This document shows positions 43,565 to 52,404 of a stretch of 56,843 bases of DNA, piece after piece. Both the position numbers and the translations under genes were made by a program. Position 1 is the first letter of the stretch. Each line of letters starts with the position of its first letter. The notes under the pieces were generated by a model. It saw only the letters and a program-made list of their open reading frames with translations. It was not told the DNA's origin and did not search any database. Origin of the DNA: Lachnospiraceae bacterium (GTDB lineage Bacteria; Bacillota; Clostridia; Lachnospirales; Lachnospiraceae); assembly GCA_017509985.1 (NCBI GenBank), contig JAFWOE010000022.1, forward strand, positions 1-56,843, read 5' to 3'.

Positions 43565-44359
43565 ATGTTAGATACCATTCTTACCTGGTGTGCTTCCACC
43601 GGAATCAAGATCGTGATCGCGATCGTAATCCTTATTGTTGCCTTTGCGATAATCAACTCCGTTGCCAAAAAGCTTCAGAAATACCTGCTCGAAAAAAAAG
43701 GCCTGGATGAAACGCTTACAAAGACGCTGGCATCTGCTGCAAAGATCGTGCTGAAAGTGATCGTCGTTGTCAGCCTGATCGGTTATCTCGGCATCGATAC
43801 GTCCGGGATCGCAGCCCTGATCGCCTCCCTGGGCGTTGCTGCCGGACTTGCTTTAAACGGAGCACTCGGCAATCTCGCGGGAGGCATGCTCATCCTTCTC
43901 ACCCGCCCGTTCAAGATCGGTGATTTTATCGAGGCCCAGGGTTATCAGGGTGTTGTGGAAGACATTAAAATCGTCAGCACCAAGATGGTCACTGTCGACA
44001 ATAAGGTCGTTCATATTCCCAACGGTGCGCTCTCTTCCGGCAACATCGTAAACTACAGTGAGAAAGATCTGCGCCGTGTGGACCAGGACTTCTCCGTAGG
44101 CGGAAACGATCCGCGGAAGGTCGAAGCGATCCTTCTGGATGTCTGCTCACAGTATGACAAAGTTCTCAAGGATCCGGCACCTTTTGCACGTGTGACCGAC
44201 TACGGTGCAGGAAACGGCGTGAAAGTCACGCTCCGTGCCTGGGTCAAGAGCGCCGATTACTGGGATGCCTATTTCGACCTTCTCCAGAAGATCAACGAAG
44301 CTTTCGATGCCAACGGAATTTCCATCCCGTTCAACAGAGTGGATGTGCACAATGTCTGA
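43565..44359 (+). CDS. mscS: Small-conductance mechanosensitive channel
   Basis: The 264-residue MscS has three N-terminal transmembrane helices. The pore helix region LIASLGVAAGLALNGALGNLAGGMLILLTRPF, with the glycine/alanine pattern, is followed by the beta domain (KIGDFIEAQGYQGVVEDIKI, VVHIPNGALSSGNIVNYS) and the C-terminal alpha/beta domain. It releases solutes upon hypo-osmotic shock. AAGGAG is before the ATG. It is followed at 16 bases by the MFS carrier gene. Confidence 0.96.
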   Translation: MLDTILTWCASTGIKIVIAIVILIVAFAIINSVAKKLQKYLLEKKGLDETLTKTLASAAKIVLKVIVVVSLIGYLGIDTSGIAALIASLGVAAGLALNGALGNLAGGMLILLTRPFKIGDFIEAQGYQGVVEDIKIVSTKMVTVDNKVVHIPNGALSSGNIVNYSEKDLRRVDQDFSVGGNDPRKVEAILLDVCSQYDKVLKDPAPFARVTDYGAGNGVKVTLRAWVKSADYWDAYFDLLQKINEAFDANGISIPFNRVDVHNV

Positions 44360-44374
44360 TCGTACGGACGCAGC

Positions 44375-45598
44375 ATGAAAAGACCTCATTATTCCTGGAT
44401 CATATGCATTGCCTGCATGTGGATGTTCATAACCAACATGGGGCTCTGCAGTAATATTCTGACGGTGTATCTGCCGTTTATTGAAGCTACGGGAATCAGC
44501 GGAAGCATGGGCAGCGGGATTATTTCTGTCCGCTGCCTTGCTTCTTTTCTGACAACGTGTTTTGTGCGCGAATTTTACCGCAGGCTCTCTCTGCGCAGGG
44601 GGATCCTGATCGCATCGATCGTCGGAGCCCTCTTCCCGATCGTGTTCAGCCTGCCGGGAGGCATCGTTACTTATTATCTCGGCGCGGTCCTTGCCGGCGC
44701 ATCTTACGGAGCCGGCGTCATTTTCCCGGTTTCGCTCCTGCTGAACAACTGGTTTCATACGCATAAGGGAATGGCCGTGGGGTTAAGTTCCGCCGGTTCC
44801 GGTCTGGCGACGATGATCTTCTCTCCGGTCCTTTCCTCCATAGTAACACGGTATTCCCTGCGGACGGCGTTTTTGACCCAGGCTGTTTTTATGTTCATCA
44901 GCGCCGCGGTTATTTACCTGATGATCCGTGATACGCCTCAGGAAAAAGGCCTGGAGCCGTACGGCCTCCCGCCTTCTGCCTCGGGGAGCCGTAAAAAGAT
45001 CGTTTCCCGGCCGCTTCCGAAGCAGGCTCTGTTTGTCCTGGCCGTAATGATGCTGCTGGTCGGCGGTGCCGGTCTGGCTTTTTCCAGCCATCTTTCCATC
45101 CTGATGGTCACCAACGGTTATTCTACCGGGATCGCGGCAAAAGCTATCTCCGTTTTCGGACTCGTACTGATCTTCAGCAAGTTCTCTGCCGGTGAGATCG
45201 CCGATAGGATCGGAGCAAAAAAAGCCAGCATCATTCTCTTCCTGATTTTCATTTCCGGATGCATTTCCGTTCTGTTTATGGACGGGATCCATATCATCTG
45301 GTGCTTTATCCTGCCGGTCCTTGTCGGGTTCGGCGCTTCCATCTATAATGTCGGCCCGCCTCTGTGGGCTTCGGACCTTACATCCGAGAACTACTTTGCT
45401 GATCTGCTCCGCTGGCTGCAGCTTTTCTACAACTTCGGAGGAATCGTCTTCACGATCCTGCCCGGTGTGATCGCCGACCATACCGGCGAATACAAAAGCT
45501 CCTATCAGATGTTTGCCGCCATGATGCTGACCGCACTGATCATTCTGGTCTGGGCATATCGAAAATACTATATTCCGGAAAGTGAACGCACAGAGTAA
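44375..45598 (+). CDS. Major facilitator superfamily carrier (monocarboxylate/OFA-like)
   Basis: The 407-residue protein has about 12 hydrophobic helices. The opening HYSWIICIACMWMFITNMGLC and the pattern GAGVIFPVSLLLNNWFHTHKGMAVGLSSAGSG, with HKGMAVG in the loop between helices, place it near the oxalate:formate antiporter/monocarboxylate group. A central Pro/Lys-rich loop (about 185-215) divides the two halves. The start lies 15 bases after mscS. The 3' end overlaps the convergent HNH gene by 59 bases. The substrate is unknown. Confidence 0.88.
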   Translation: MKRPHYSWIICIACMWMFITNMGLCSNILTVYLPFIEATGISGSMGSGIISVRCLASFLTTCFVREFYRRLSLRRGILIASIVGALFPIVFSLPGGIVTYYLGAVLAGASYGAGVIFPVSLLLNNWFHTHKGMAVGLSSAGSGLATMIFSPVLSSIVTRYSLRTAFLTQAVFMFISAAVIYLMIRDTPQEKGLEPYGLPPSASGSRKKIVSRPLPKQALFVLAVMMLLVGGAGLAFSSHLSILMVTNGYSTGIAAKAISVFGLVLIFSKFSAGEIADRIGAKKASIILFLIFISGCISVLFMDGIHIIWCFILPVLVGFGASIYNVGPPLWASDLTSENYFADLLRWLQLFYNFGGIVFTILPGVIADHTGEYKSSYQMFAAMMLTALIILVWAYRKYYIPESERTE

Positions 45599-46136
45599 GA
45601 TACAGGAAGATCACCGCGGCGGCGATCAGGCATACGATCAGGATGTTTCTCAGGACGAACACCCAGCGGTGTTTTCCCAATGCAGCCTTAATCCGCCATA
45701 TCCGGGCAGTGCTGGCCCCTTTCCTGCTGTTGCAGTCAAAGCATGCAGCCACCAGATTCTTCGGTGAATTCACACCGCTGTATGTGATTTTCCGCTGCAG
45801 ACGCTTATCATATTTGACCGCGCTGACCGGGATGAGGTGATCGACCGTCACCTGCGATTCCTTCAGTCTTTTCCCGCAGTACACGCAGTGATATTTCCCG
45901 AGTGCATCCGGTTTGTGAGTCCGGAAGTACAGAGCACGGTAGATGTTGCTCCGGATGTGTTTTTCGGGATAAAAAATCGTTTTATACCCTTTTTTCTTCA
46001 GATAGGAAGCCCGGGCACGCACCAGGGACTCCTCGCCTTTAAATCTCCAGTACGTACTGTACTTTTCGTATCCGCTCCCGAAAGGCTTTCTTTTCTTTTT
46101 ATACGGATGTACTTCCAGTACATAGGTTTTGCTCAT
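45540..46136 (-). CDS. HNH-endonuclease-type protein with a C-terminal membrane helix
   Basis: The 198-residue protein has a basic N-terminal half with repeated Lys/Arg/Tyr. An HNH domain is at about 82-140: CVYCGKRL (C84, C87), VTVDHLIPVSA (H100), NLVAACFDCNSRKG (C132, C135 and Asn), the complete zinc and catalytic set of the McrA/HNH fold. After it comes a hydrophobic segment at about 157-182 that looks like one membrane helix, which is unusual for a DNA nuclease. The last 59 bases overlap the end of the MFS gene. A separate promoter (46175-46204) precedes it. I cannot say whether the substrate is DNA or RNA. Confidence 0.85.
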   Translation of the reverse strand: MSKTYVLEVHPYKKKRKPFGSGYEKYSTYWRFKGEESLVRARASYLKKKGYKTIFYPEKHIRSNIYRALYFRTHKPDALGKYHCVYCGKRLKESQVTVDHLIPVSAVKYDKRLQRKITYSGVNSPKNLVAACFDCNSRKGASTARIWRIKAALGKHRWVFVLRNILIVCLIAAAVIFLYLTLCVHFPEYSIFDMPRPE

Positions 46137-46174
46137 AATCCGGCCCGATAAAACCTCCTGCGTTTTCCCGGGTT

Positions 46175-46204
46175 ATTGTAACACTTTTCCGGATTTCCGC
46201 AAAA
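46175..46204 (-). promoter_or_regulatory. Probable promoter of the HNH gene
   Basis: On the minus strand, TTTTGC (46199-46204) and TACAAT (46175-46180) are 18 bp apart and lie about 40 bases ahead of the start. The -35 is weak. GGAGG is 17 bases before the ATG, farther than usual. Confidence 0.45.
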
Positions 46205-46243
46205 CCCTCCTAAAAGCAAAGAGGAACCGATCTTCACCGCACC

Positions 46244-49200
46244 TCAGCTGCCAGCCGGCCGGTCACTCCTGCTTTGTTTTCTCCGGACGGCAAGCACCGT
46301 CAGCACAGATGCTCCTGCAAGAAGGCCCGTCATCCACAGTCCCTTTCGGTTCCGGTCACCGGTCGGTATCACAGAAGAAGCCGGTTTCACCTCTTCCGGG
46401 GGCTGCGGTGCCGGAGTATCCGTCGGAACCGGGGTATATGCCGGCGTCGGGATTACCGTGGGAACCGGAGTTTCCGTCGGAACCGGGGCAGGGGGCTCTT
46501 CCGGGACATACAGGATCTGCCGTTCTTCGGTCAGGTCTTTATTGTGCGACACCAGTTCATAATAAGTTCCATCTTTAATAACGTAAAACGTATCCGCTGC
46601 AGCGATAAGGCCTCCGTTTAACCCTTCGGTATTCAATACAGCCTGACTTGCGGCCGTCCCGCTGACGGTCACAGTCCCATCTGTTCCGGCGGGCGTATAA
46701 TTCACCATATTCTGTCCGATCAAGGAAGTGCTGCCATTCGGATCGATATAATAAAAATCCGTAAGGATCACGTATTCCGAGCCGGCTCTCAAATGATCAA
46801 AACGGATCCGGTCCGTCACCGTCACGTTTTTTCCGGAAGTCACGGTCTTTGTTCCCGATGCATCATCGGTCAGATCCGTTTCGGGGTGGATCCTCAGATT
46901 GATGAACGCATGGCTGAGATCATATATCCTTCCGTCTTCAAATGCTTCCTTCTCCGGATCCGCATCAAACATCAGCTGCTGTGAAAGCAGTTCCATTCCT
47001 TTGTTGGCTTCGCAGGGCAGCTCCTCCACAAGGTAATTGCCGATGACCAGCGAACCTCTCCCTTCTGCCTGAGCAGCCGGTTCTCCGAACCACAGCCCGG
47101 TATCGCCCGTAAGCACGCTTTCGTCCGAAAAACCGTTTTCCGTATAATATGCGTCCAGCGCGTTCACTCTCTCTCCGGTTTTCGGTCTCCCGGACGTATC
47201 AAAACAGCCGTTTTCATTTGTTGCGATAATATGGCTTTCCCGGATCTTTCCTTCTTCATCCAGAAGCGCAACCCGGAAGGGAATGCCGGCCATGCCTGCC
47301 CCGTCGATATCCAGCTTGAGCACCCTCAGGTCTGCCCGTTTGATCCGCTGAAGAAGCACCGATTGCTCATCCGTCAGATCGATGATCACACCGTCTTCGG
47401 TGATCTTGAAATCACGCCGCCACGCCGTGTTCAGAGTATAGCCTTCAGAGGATTTCGTCTCCACGGCATAATAGCTGCCGTAAGGAAGGAGATCTGCCGC
47501 GGAGGAAGCACTTCCTGCTTCATCGGTCTCAAGTTCCAGCACTGCCTCTCCTGTTTCAAACAGCTGATCCCCTACGGCAACCGGCATCTCACTGTTGTTG
47601 TAAACGGTGATAACGGCGCCCCGGAGTGTGACATTTTTATTATCAGGGAGACCTTTTGTCTCCTCATCGATCTTTAAAAACTTTACGCCTCCTTTTATGA
47701 TCTTCTCCATCGAGACAATCTCCGGATCCTGACAGCCGTTTTCGGCATTCCAGCTGCCGGTATCGCATCGGATGACACCGTCTTCATCCGGGCGGAACAC
47801 GATCGTATAGACATTCGGATCGATCTGATATCCCGGTGAAGCCTTTGTCTCACAGATCACTGCCGTGCCGGCAGGAATGACATATCTGCCGTTCTGGGTA
47901 TACAGCGGATTACCGGATACTTTGTGATCCTCGTCCAGAAGGATCTTTCCGTCCGTATCCGTCCGGAAGATCCAGGTCTCAAGCGGATCTCCCTCCCCGG
48001 TGTGATTATCATAATAATTCAGCGAGTACTCTGCTCCGGCCAGGGCTGCATTTCCCTGTGCCGATCCGGTCTCCGCATCTTTTTTGAGAAGCAGCAGCCC
48101 GACCGGGCAGGCCTGCGCGTCATTCCGGAATTCGACCGAGGCAGTCTCCCCCGCCGCGACCTTCAGCATCTTCACTTCGCCGGATTTCCGAAATCCGCTT
48201 TCTGCCGGCACTTCGGTCTCTTTCACATAATAGGTCCCGGCTTTCATTTTCAGCACATCGCCGGTACCGTCTTCCTGCAGGGTGATCACCGCCCTGTTTC
48301 CGGATGCATCATATGCGGCCGAGGTGCATTCCGGGTCGGTGCAGAGGGTGTAGCGGATCCCTTCCATGGAATACAGGCTGTTATTCTTCGTAATATCCGG
48401 ATCAGCCGATGTTTTAGTGACAGCCGCCATACCCGCAGCCGGTTGATCCACGCCGGAAAATACATAGGACATTCCCTCCTCTGCCGCATTGATATACATA
48501 CACTCCTCGCTTCTCAGGTAGCCCTTCGGAGCCCGCAGCTCATAAGCCCAGTACTCTCCCATTGCGACCTCATAGGATTCCGTCATCCCATCCTCTCCCG
48601 TTTCCAGAGTCGCGATCTCTTTGCCGGTCGTTTCCGCCTCTTCCCTGCCGGAATTAATCCGCTGAGCTTCTATTACATTCGCCTCGGAATCATAAACGGC
48701 ATAAACCGCGCCGGAAAGAGTAGCGCCGTACGCCGGATCCGAAGAAGTTTTCTGTACACTGAGGCTGACCGCTGTCGGCTCGACCCACATAATATCCTGA
48801 TAGGCCTCACCGGTATAAGCTATATATAACCGGTATTTCGCTATGACGCGCCTCCATTCAACCCCGAATTGGGAGTCCGACTTCAGGGCGTTCTGTATAG
48901 TTGAAAGGAGGGCACGGATCTCCCGGACATGCTGCTCCGTAAGCCCCGTAAGCGAGCCCTGGTAGACCAGTCCCAGAAGGGCGTGAACATACGCGTATTT
49001 TTCATCCTCCGATGCACCTGGGAAGAGATTGTCCCCGTGATACAGATAAAGCTCATTTCCGGGTGTCAGAAGCAGGATCGACTTCAGAAGATCGTTGCTA
49101 ATAGTGCTTACCGTCCACGTTGCTCCGTCCGGAGGCTGTTTTGTATCCGGCTGGCCGCAAAGAGCGATATAGGTGCCGGTTTCGGTTCTGGCCGTGAACA

Positions 49201-49528
49201 TCGGCGTAGTATACGCGTCATAATTGATCCATTTGCCGTTATATGCAATATAAACCTGAGATCCTTCCGATGATGCAGCCGCTTTCAGGACGCTTCTTCT
49301 TCCGTCCTGTTCATCGGAGATAAGGCAGGCAGTCCCGGAAGGCTCTCCGATCTGCATACAGCCCGGGGTTCCCTCGTAATACATCGTCATGCAGTCCGTT
49401 TCCCCGGCCGCTTCCGATCCCAGCCCGCCGCTTTCTTCGGCAAAGGAAGGAACGGAAACCGCGGCGATCAGAAAAGGACATATCAAAAATGCGGCAATCC
49501 TCATCCGTGCTCTTTTTAAGTACTTCAT
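46244..49528 (-). CDS. Cell-wall surface protein with thioester-like and SpaA/Cna-B domains (paralogue of the ICE-borne protein)
   Basis: The protein has 1094 residues from the ATG at 49528, the position supported by GAAAGGAG. Signal peptide, about 1-31. Thioester-like domain, about 85-240, with C124 (YIALCGQ) and H182 (YVHALLG). SpaA/Cna-B domains, about 255-720. Then a block (725-1010) closely matching residues 1385-1670 of the 2595-residue ICE protein, including IKRADL, FGEPAAQAEGRGSLVIGNYL and EERQILYVPE. A Pro/Thr-rich wall-spanning stretch (1010-1050) is followed by the sorting-like motif VIPTGD, a membrane helix and RRKQSR. Compared with the ICE protein it lacks the S8 protease and nearly all VaFE repeats. 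It is likely an adhesin or pilin-like fibre attached by a sortase; no sortase gene is in the window. Confidence 0.88.
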   Translation of the reverse strand: MKYLKRARMRIAAFLICPFLIAAVSVPSFAEESGGLGSEAAGETDCMTMYYEGTPGCMQIGEPSGTACLISDEQDGRRSVLKAAASSEGSQVYIAYNGKWINYDAYTTPMFTARTETGTYIALCGQPDTKQPPDGATWTVSTISNDLLKSILLLTPGNELYLYHGDNLFPGASEDEKYAYVHALLGLVYQGSLTGLTEQHVREIRALLSTIQNALKSDSQFGVEWRRVIAKYRLYIAYTGEAYQDIMWVEPTAVSLSVQKTSSDPAYGATLSGAVYAVYDSEANVIEAQRINSGREEAETTGKEIATLETGEDGMTESYEVAMGEYWAYELRAPKGYLRSEECMYINAAEEGMSYVFSGVDQPAAGMAAVTKTSADPDITKNNSLYSMEGIRYTLCTDPECTSAAYDASGNRAVITLQEDGTGDVLKMKAGTYYVKETEVPAESGFRKSGEVKMLKVAAGETASVEFRNDAQACPVGLLLLKKDAETGSAQGNAALAGAEYSLNYYDNHTGEGDPLETWIFRTDTDGKILLDEDHKVSGNPLYTQNGRYVIPAGTAVICETKASPGYQIDPNVYTIVFRPDEDGVIRCDTGSWNAENGCQDPEIVSMEKIIKGGVKFLKIDEETKGLPDNKNVTLRGAVITVYNNSEMPVAVGDQLFETGEAVLELETDEAGSASSAADLLPYGSYYAVETKSSEGYTLNTAWRRDFKITEDGVIIDLTDEQSVLLQRIKRADLRVLKLDIDGAGMAGIPFRVALLDEEGKIRESHIIATNENGCFDTSGRPKTGERVNALDAYYTENGFSDESVLTGDTGLWFGEPAAQAEGRGSLVIGNYLVEELPCEANKGMELLSQQLMFDADPEKEAFEDGRIYDLSHAFINLRIHPETDLTDDASGTKTVTSGKNVTVTDRIRFDHLRAGSEYVILTDFYYIDPNGSTSLIGQNMVNYTPAGTDGTVTVSGTAASQAVLNTEGLNGGLIAAADTFYVIKDGTYYELVSHNKDLTEERQILYVPEEPPAPVPTETPVPTVIPTPAYTPVPTDTPAPQPPEEVKPASSVIPTGDRNRKGLWMTGLLAGASVLTVLAVRRKQSRSDRPAGS

Positions 49529-49724
49529 TGTGCAGGTACTCCTTTCGAAATGAAAATAGAATTGAAAATATGAAATGATCCGCCCGGAGGACCGGACAGA
49601 GCAAGACCGGAAAAACAGATGTGCACATGCACAGACAATAAATGAGAGAAAATGCACGAATGTGCAGAGATGCATTATCGAATGCACCGAAGCAGACCGG
49701 CCGGCCTGCTGATTTCATAAACGC

Positions 49725-49775
49725 AGTATATCACAGTGTCGCTTCGTTTTCAAGTTATATTTTCGTACTTACGAA
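49725..49775 (-). promoter_or_regulatory. Promoter and upstream palindrome of the chromosomal surface protein
   Basis: On the minus strand, TTGAAA (49748-49753) and TATACT (49725-49730) are separated by 17 bp. Just upstream is TTCGTA-N2-TACGAA (49762-49775), a 14-bp palindrome that may be an operator or activator site. No TTGTC-N-GACAA operator of the ICE type is present here. Confidence 0.7.
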
Positions 49776-49812
49776 TATAATCTGATTTGGTCATGACTTA
49801 AAAAGCCATAGA

Positions 49813-49866
49813 AAAACACAGCGGCTGCCGGGGGATCAAAGCCTCTTCAGGAAGCCGCTGTGTTTT
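49813..49866 (-). terminator. Terminator of the VWA lipoprotein gene
   Basis: A 14-bp stem AAAACACAGCGGCT (49813-49826) with AGCCGCTGTGTTTT (49853-49866) is followed on the minus strand by TTTTTC, about 25 bases after the stop codon. Confidence 0.85.
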
Positions 49867-49889
49867 CCTTTTGCTTATACTAATTCGGA

Positions 49890-51551
49890 TTATCTTATCA
49901 TATAGACCATATCGATAAATTCACTCCTGTATTCATCCTCGCTCTCAATTCCGTCAACGATCTTCTTTAGATGACGAAGGCTTCCGTCCTCCAGATATTC
50001 GCTGTCGTTCAGGATCATGGCAAATTCCGCAACTGCTCCGGCAAAGACCATATCCTCCGAAGGGCGTTCCGTCAGAGCCTCCTCTCCGACCGGATACTCC
50101 AGCAGGGCCGATTCTTCTCCGTCCGGCTCTTTGTACCGTACACTTAAAGTGAACCATTCACCGGAAGTTTCCGCCTCCCTCCGGATGCCGGATTCCTGGT
50201 ATTTCAGTTTCCTTCCGGATGCTGATTCCTTATCCGCGGGAACGATTTCATACAGTACCGTCACACTGTGGCCCGCGCCGATCTCACCGCCGTCCTTCGT
50301 ATCATCATCAAAATCTTCGGCGGCCATTCCGCGGTTCTCATATCCGATCTGGCGATATCCGGCTACAAACTCCGGATTGAACTCGATCTGGAGTTTCACG
50401 TCTTTCGCGACCGTGAACATATTGGCTCCCAGTTCTTCCACCAGCACCTTTTTTGCTTCCTTTTCGGTATCGATATAGGCATAATTGCCATTGCCGTTAT
50501 CGGCCAGCGTCTCCATTCGGGCATCACTGTAATTGCCCATGCCGAACCCCAGGACCGAAAGGAAGATGCCCTTCTCTTTTTCTTTCCGTATCAGGCGCTC
50601 CAGTTCTCCTTCACTGGTAACGCCTACATTGAAATCTCCGTCCGTAGCAAGGATCACCCGGTTATTGCCGCCTTCAATATAGAATTCTTCGGCCAGATCA
50701 TAGGCATCGATGATCGCCTGTCCGCCGTTGGTCGATCCGGAGGCTGTCAGCCCTTCCAGTGCATCGATGATCTTTTCCTTTCGGCTGCCTTTTACCCCTT
50801 CCAGCACGATCTCATTGCCGCTGGCATAAGTTACAATGGATACACGGTCCTTCTCACCCAGCTCGTCCACGAGCATGGAAAAGGATTTGACCAGCAGCGG
50901 AAGCTTATTGTCTTCATCCATGGAACCGGAAACGTCAATCAGAAATACCAGGTTCGTATCGGGCGCTTCCGAAAAATCGATCTCTTCCGTCTGCAGCCCG
51001 AGCATAAGCAGTTTATGATCTTCGTTCCAGGGGCAGCCGGCGATCTCCGCATTTACGCCAAACGGTTCTCTGCCCTTTGGTCCTTCATAATCATAACTGA
51101 AGTAATTGAGCATTTCTTCTGCGCGGACCGCGCCTGCCGGGATCTCATCAGCCCGGTATCCCCATTCCAGCATCCTGCGTACATTAGCATAGGATGCGGT
51201 ATCGACATCCGCCGCAAAAGTGGAAAGCGGCGAGGTAAGAACGGAATGGAACCCGTTTTCCCGAACTGCGTTGTACTCTTCCGTATTGAACTCCGCCGGT
51301 TCGAAGCGGATCTCTTCTTCACGGTAAACATCCGTCCCGGCCTCCGATGCAGCGCCGTCAGCAATATCGGCCAGCGCCTCCGGTACGCTTGCTTTCGGCT
51401 GAATGTATGATATCTGCGGTACGGATGCCTGCTTCGTCTCAGACGTGCTGCTCTTTTCGGACAAAGACGAGGACGAGCGGTAAGATCCGCAGGATACCAG
51501 CAGTACTGCTGCACACAGAACGGCGAGTGCCGCCATGACTTTCTTTTTCAT
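49890..51551 (-). CDS. VWA-domain lipoprotein (YfbK-like)
   Basis: The 553-residue lipoprotein has a signal peptide that ends in LLVSC, so it is anchored outside the membrane. A Ser-rich spacer and an N-terminal VWA-associated domain (about 70-190, with TASYANVRRMLEWGYRADEIP) are followed by a von Willebrand A domain with the metal-ion site DVSGSM and later TDGDFNVG. A C-terminal region like DUF3520 of YfbK completes the layout. The ATG at 51551 has GGGAGG before it. It follows the ECF sigma/anti-sigma pair in the same direction, so it may belong to their regulon. The function is unknown; the family is linked to surface assembly or stress. Confidence 0.9.
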   Translation of the reverse strand: MKKKVMAALAVLCAAVLLVSCGSYRSSSSLSEKSSTSETKQASVPQISYIQPKASVPEALADIADGAASEAGTDVYREEEIRFEPAEFNTEEYNAVRENGFHSVLTSPLSTFAADVDTASYANVRRMLEWGYRADEIPAGAVRAEEMLNYFSYDYEGPKGREPFGVNAEIAGCPWNEDHKLLMLGLQTEEIDFSEAPDTNLVFLIDVSGSMDEDNKLPLLVKSFSMLVDELGEKDRVSIVTYASGNEIVLEGVKGSRKEKIIDALEGLTASGSTNGGQAIIDAYDLAEEFYIEGGNNRVILATDGDFNVGVTSEGELERLIRKEKEKGIFLSVLGFGMGNYSDARMETLADNGNGNYAYIDTEKEAKKVLVEELGANMFTVAKDVKLQIEFNPEFVAGYRQIGYENRGMAAEDFDDDTKDGGEIGAGHSVTVLYEIVPADKESASGRKLKYQESGIRREAETSGEWFTLSVRYKEPDGEESALLEYPVGEEALTERPSEDMVFAGAVAEFAMILNDSEYLEDGSLRHLKKIVDGIESEDEYRSEFIDMVYMIR

Positions 51552-51592
51552 AAAAACCTCCCTTATCAGATCCGTTCTGTTTTTCGGCATCC

Positions 51593-51616
51593 GCGCATAC
51601 CGTTTCGGATATGCGC
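51593..51616 (-). other. Hairpin in the leader of the VWA gene
   Basis: GCGCATA (51593-51599) pairs with TATGCGC (51610-51616), extended inside by CCG/CGG. It lies 42 bases upstream of the start in the 214-base gap after the anti-sigma gene. A second weak stem CCCGAA/TTCGGG lies at 51662-51682. Confidence 0.5.
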
Positions 51617-51765
51617 AGACGTCAAAAAAATTTCCTTCCTTCTCTCTTTTTCAGAACCTTTCCCGAATGCTGTGTTTTCGGGATTTTTATGTTCTGCCAA
51701 AGATACGATCCGAAAGGAAATTTTTATGGTGAAGCTTTTATTTTTTTATCTGCTCGTCTTTTCGG

Positions 51766-52404
51766 TCAGTTTCCGTTCAGATGACGGAAGATCCTGGCCG
51801 CTGCGTTCCGGACTCTTTCCGCCACCGCTTCGGCCCTTGCGATCTCTTCGGGCGTCAGAAGGACAGCTTTCTCCTCTGCTTCGGATGTACTAACAGCCGT
51901 CTCTTCTTTATCGGGCTCATCAGCCGGCATTTCCGCTTCTTCTGCAGCAGCTGCTGCCGGCATGGCTGCTGCTTCGGTCATTGCTTCCGCCGGAGCTGCA
52001 TCCTCATGAACAGCTTCAGGCGCTGCTGCCGCAGGAGCCGTTTCTTCAGATGCTTCTTCCGCTTCGTATTCCATGGCGGCATTCATTGTTCCTTCGTCAA
52101 AGCTCTTTCCGGCTGCAGGAGCCGCTTCTTTCGCATTTTCCTCCACAAACGCCTCCTCATAGGCTTCCGCCACAGCAGTGTTCCCGCTTTTGGCTGCCCT
52201 CTGCTGCATCGTCACCAGAGGAATAATGATCGCCGCACAGATGCAGGCGGCCGCGATCCCGGACATATAATAAAATTTTCTTATCCGGGTCTTTGACGGT
52301 TTTATTACTTCGCTGTTATCCGGCAGGGAAGCTTCGATACGATCCCAGAGGTCCGGAACGTCTGCTTCGATCATGTTTTTATATTCCTGATTAAGATCTT
52401 TCAT
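51766..52404 (-). CDS. Probable membrane anti-sigma factor
   Basis: The protein has 212 residues. A short cytosolic N terminus of about 45 residues (DVPDLWDRIEASLPD) is followed by one transmembrane helix (about 47-66) and an extracellular Ala/Glu/Pro-rich tail of low complexity ending in a charged helix. The start overlaps the ECF sigma gene by 14 bases. This arrangement and topology are typical for an anti-sigma factor that releases its sigma upon an outside signal. No zinc (HxxxCxxC) motif is visible, so it is not of the ZAS type. Confidence 0.75.
   Translation of the reverse strand: MKDLNQEYKNMIEADVPDLWDRIEASLPDNSEVIKPSKTRIRKFYYMSGIAAACICAAIIIPLVTMQQRAAKSGNTAVAEAYEEAFVEENAKEAAPAAGKSFDEGTMNAAMEYEAEEASEETAPAAAAPEAVHEDAAPAEAMTEAAAMPAAAAAEEAEMPADEPDKEETAVSTSEAEEKAVLLTPEEIARAEAVAERVRNAAARIFRHLNGN

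Larger units (their letters stand above)
49529..49889. other. Long leader and intergenic region upstream of the surface protein
   Basis: No gene was found. The region holds a ~190-base leader with a cluster of ATGCAC/GTGCAC-like hexamers (49621-49687), the promoter (49725-49753), a palindrome upstream of it, and the terminator of the VWA gene (49813-49866). Confidence 0.65.
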
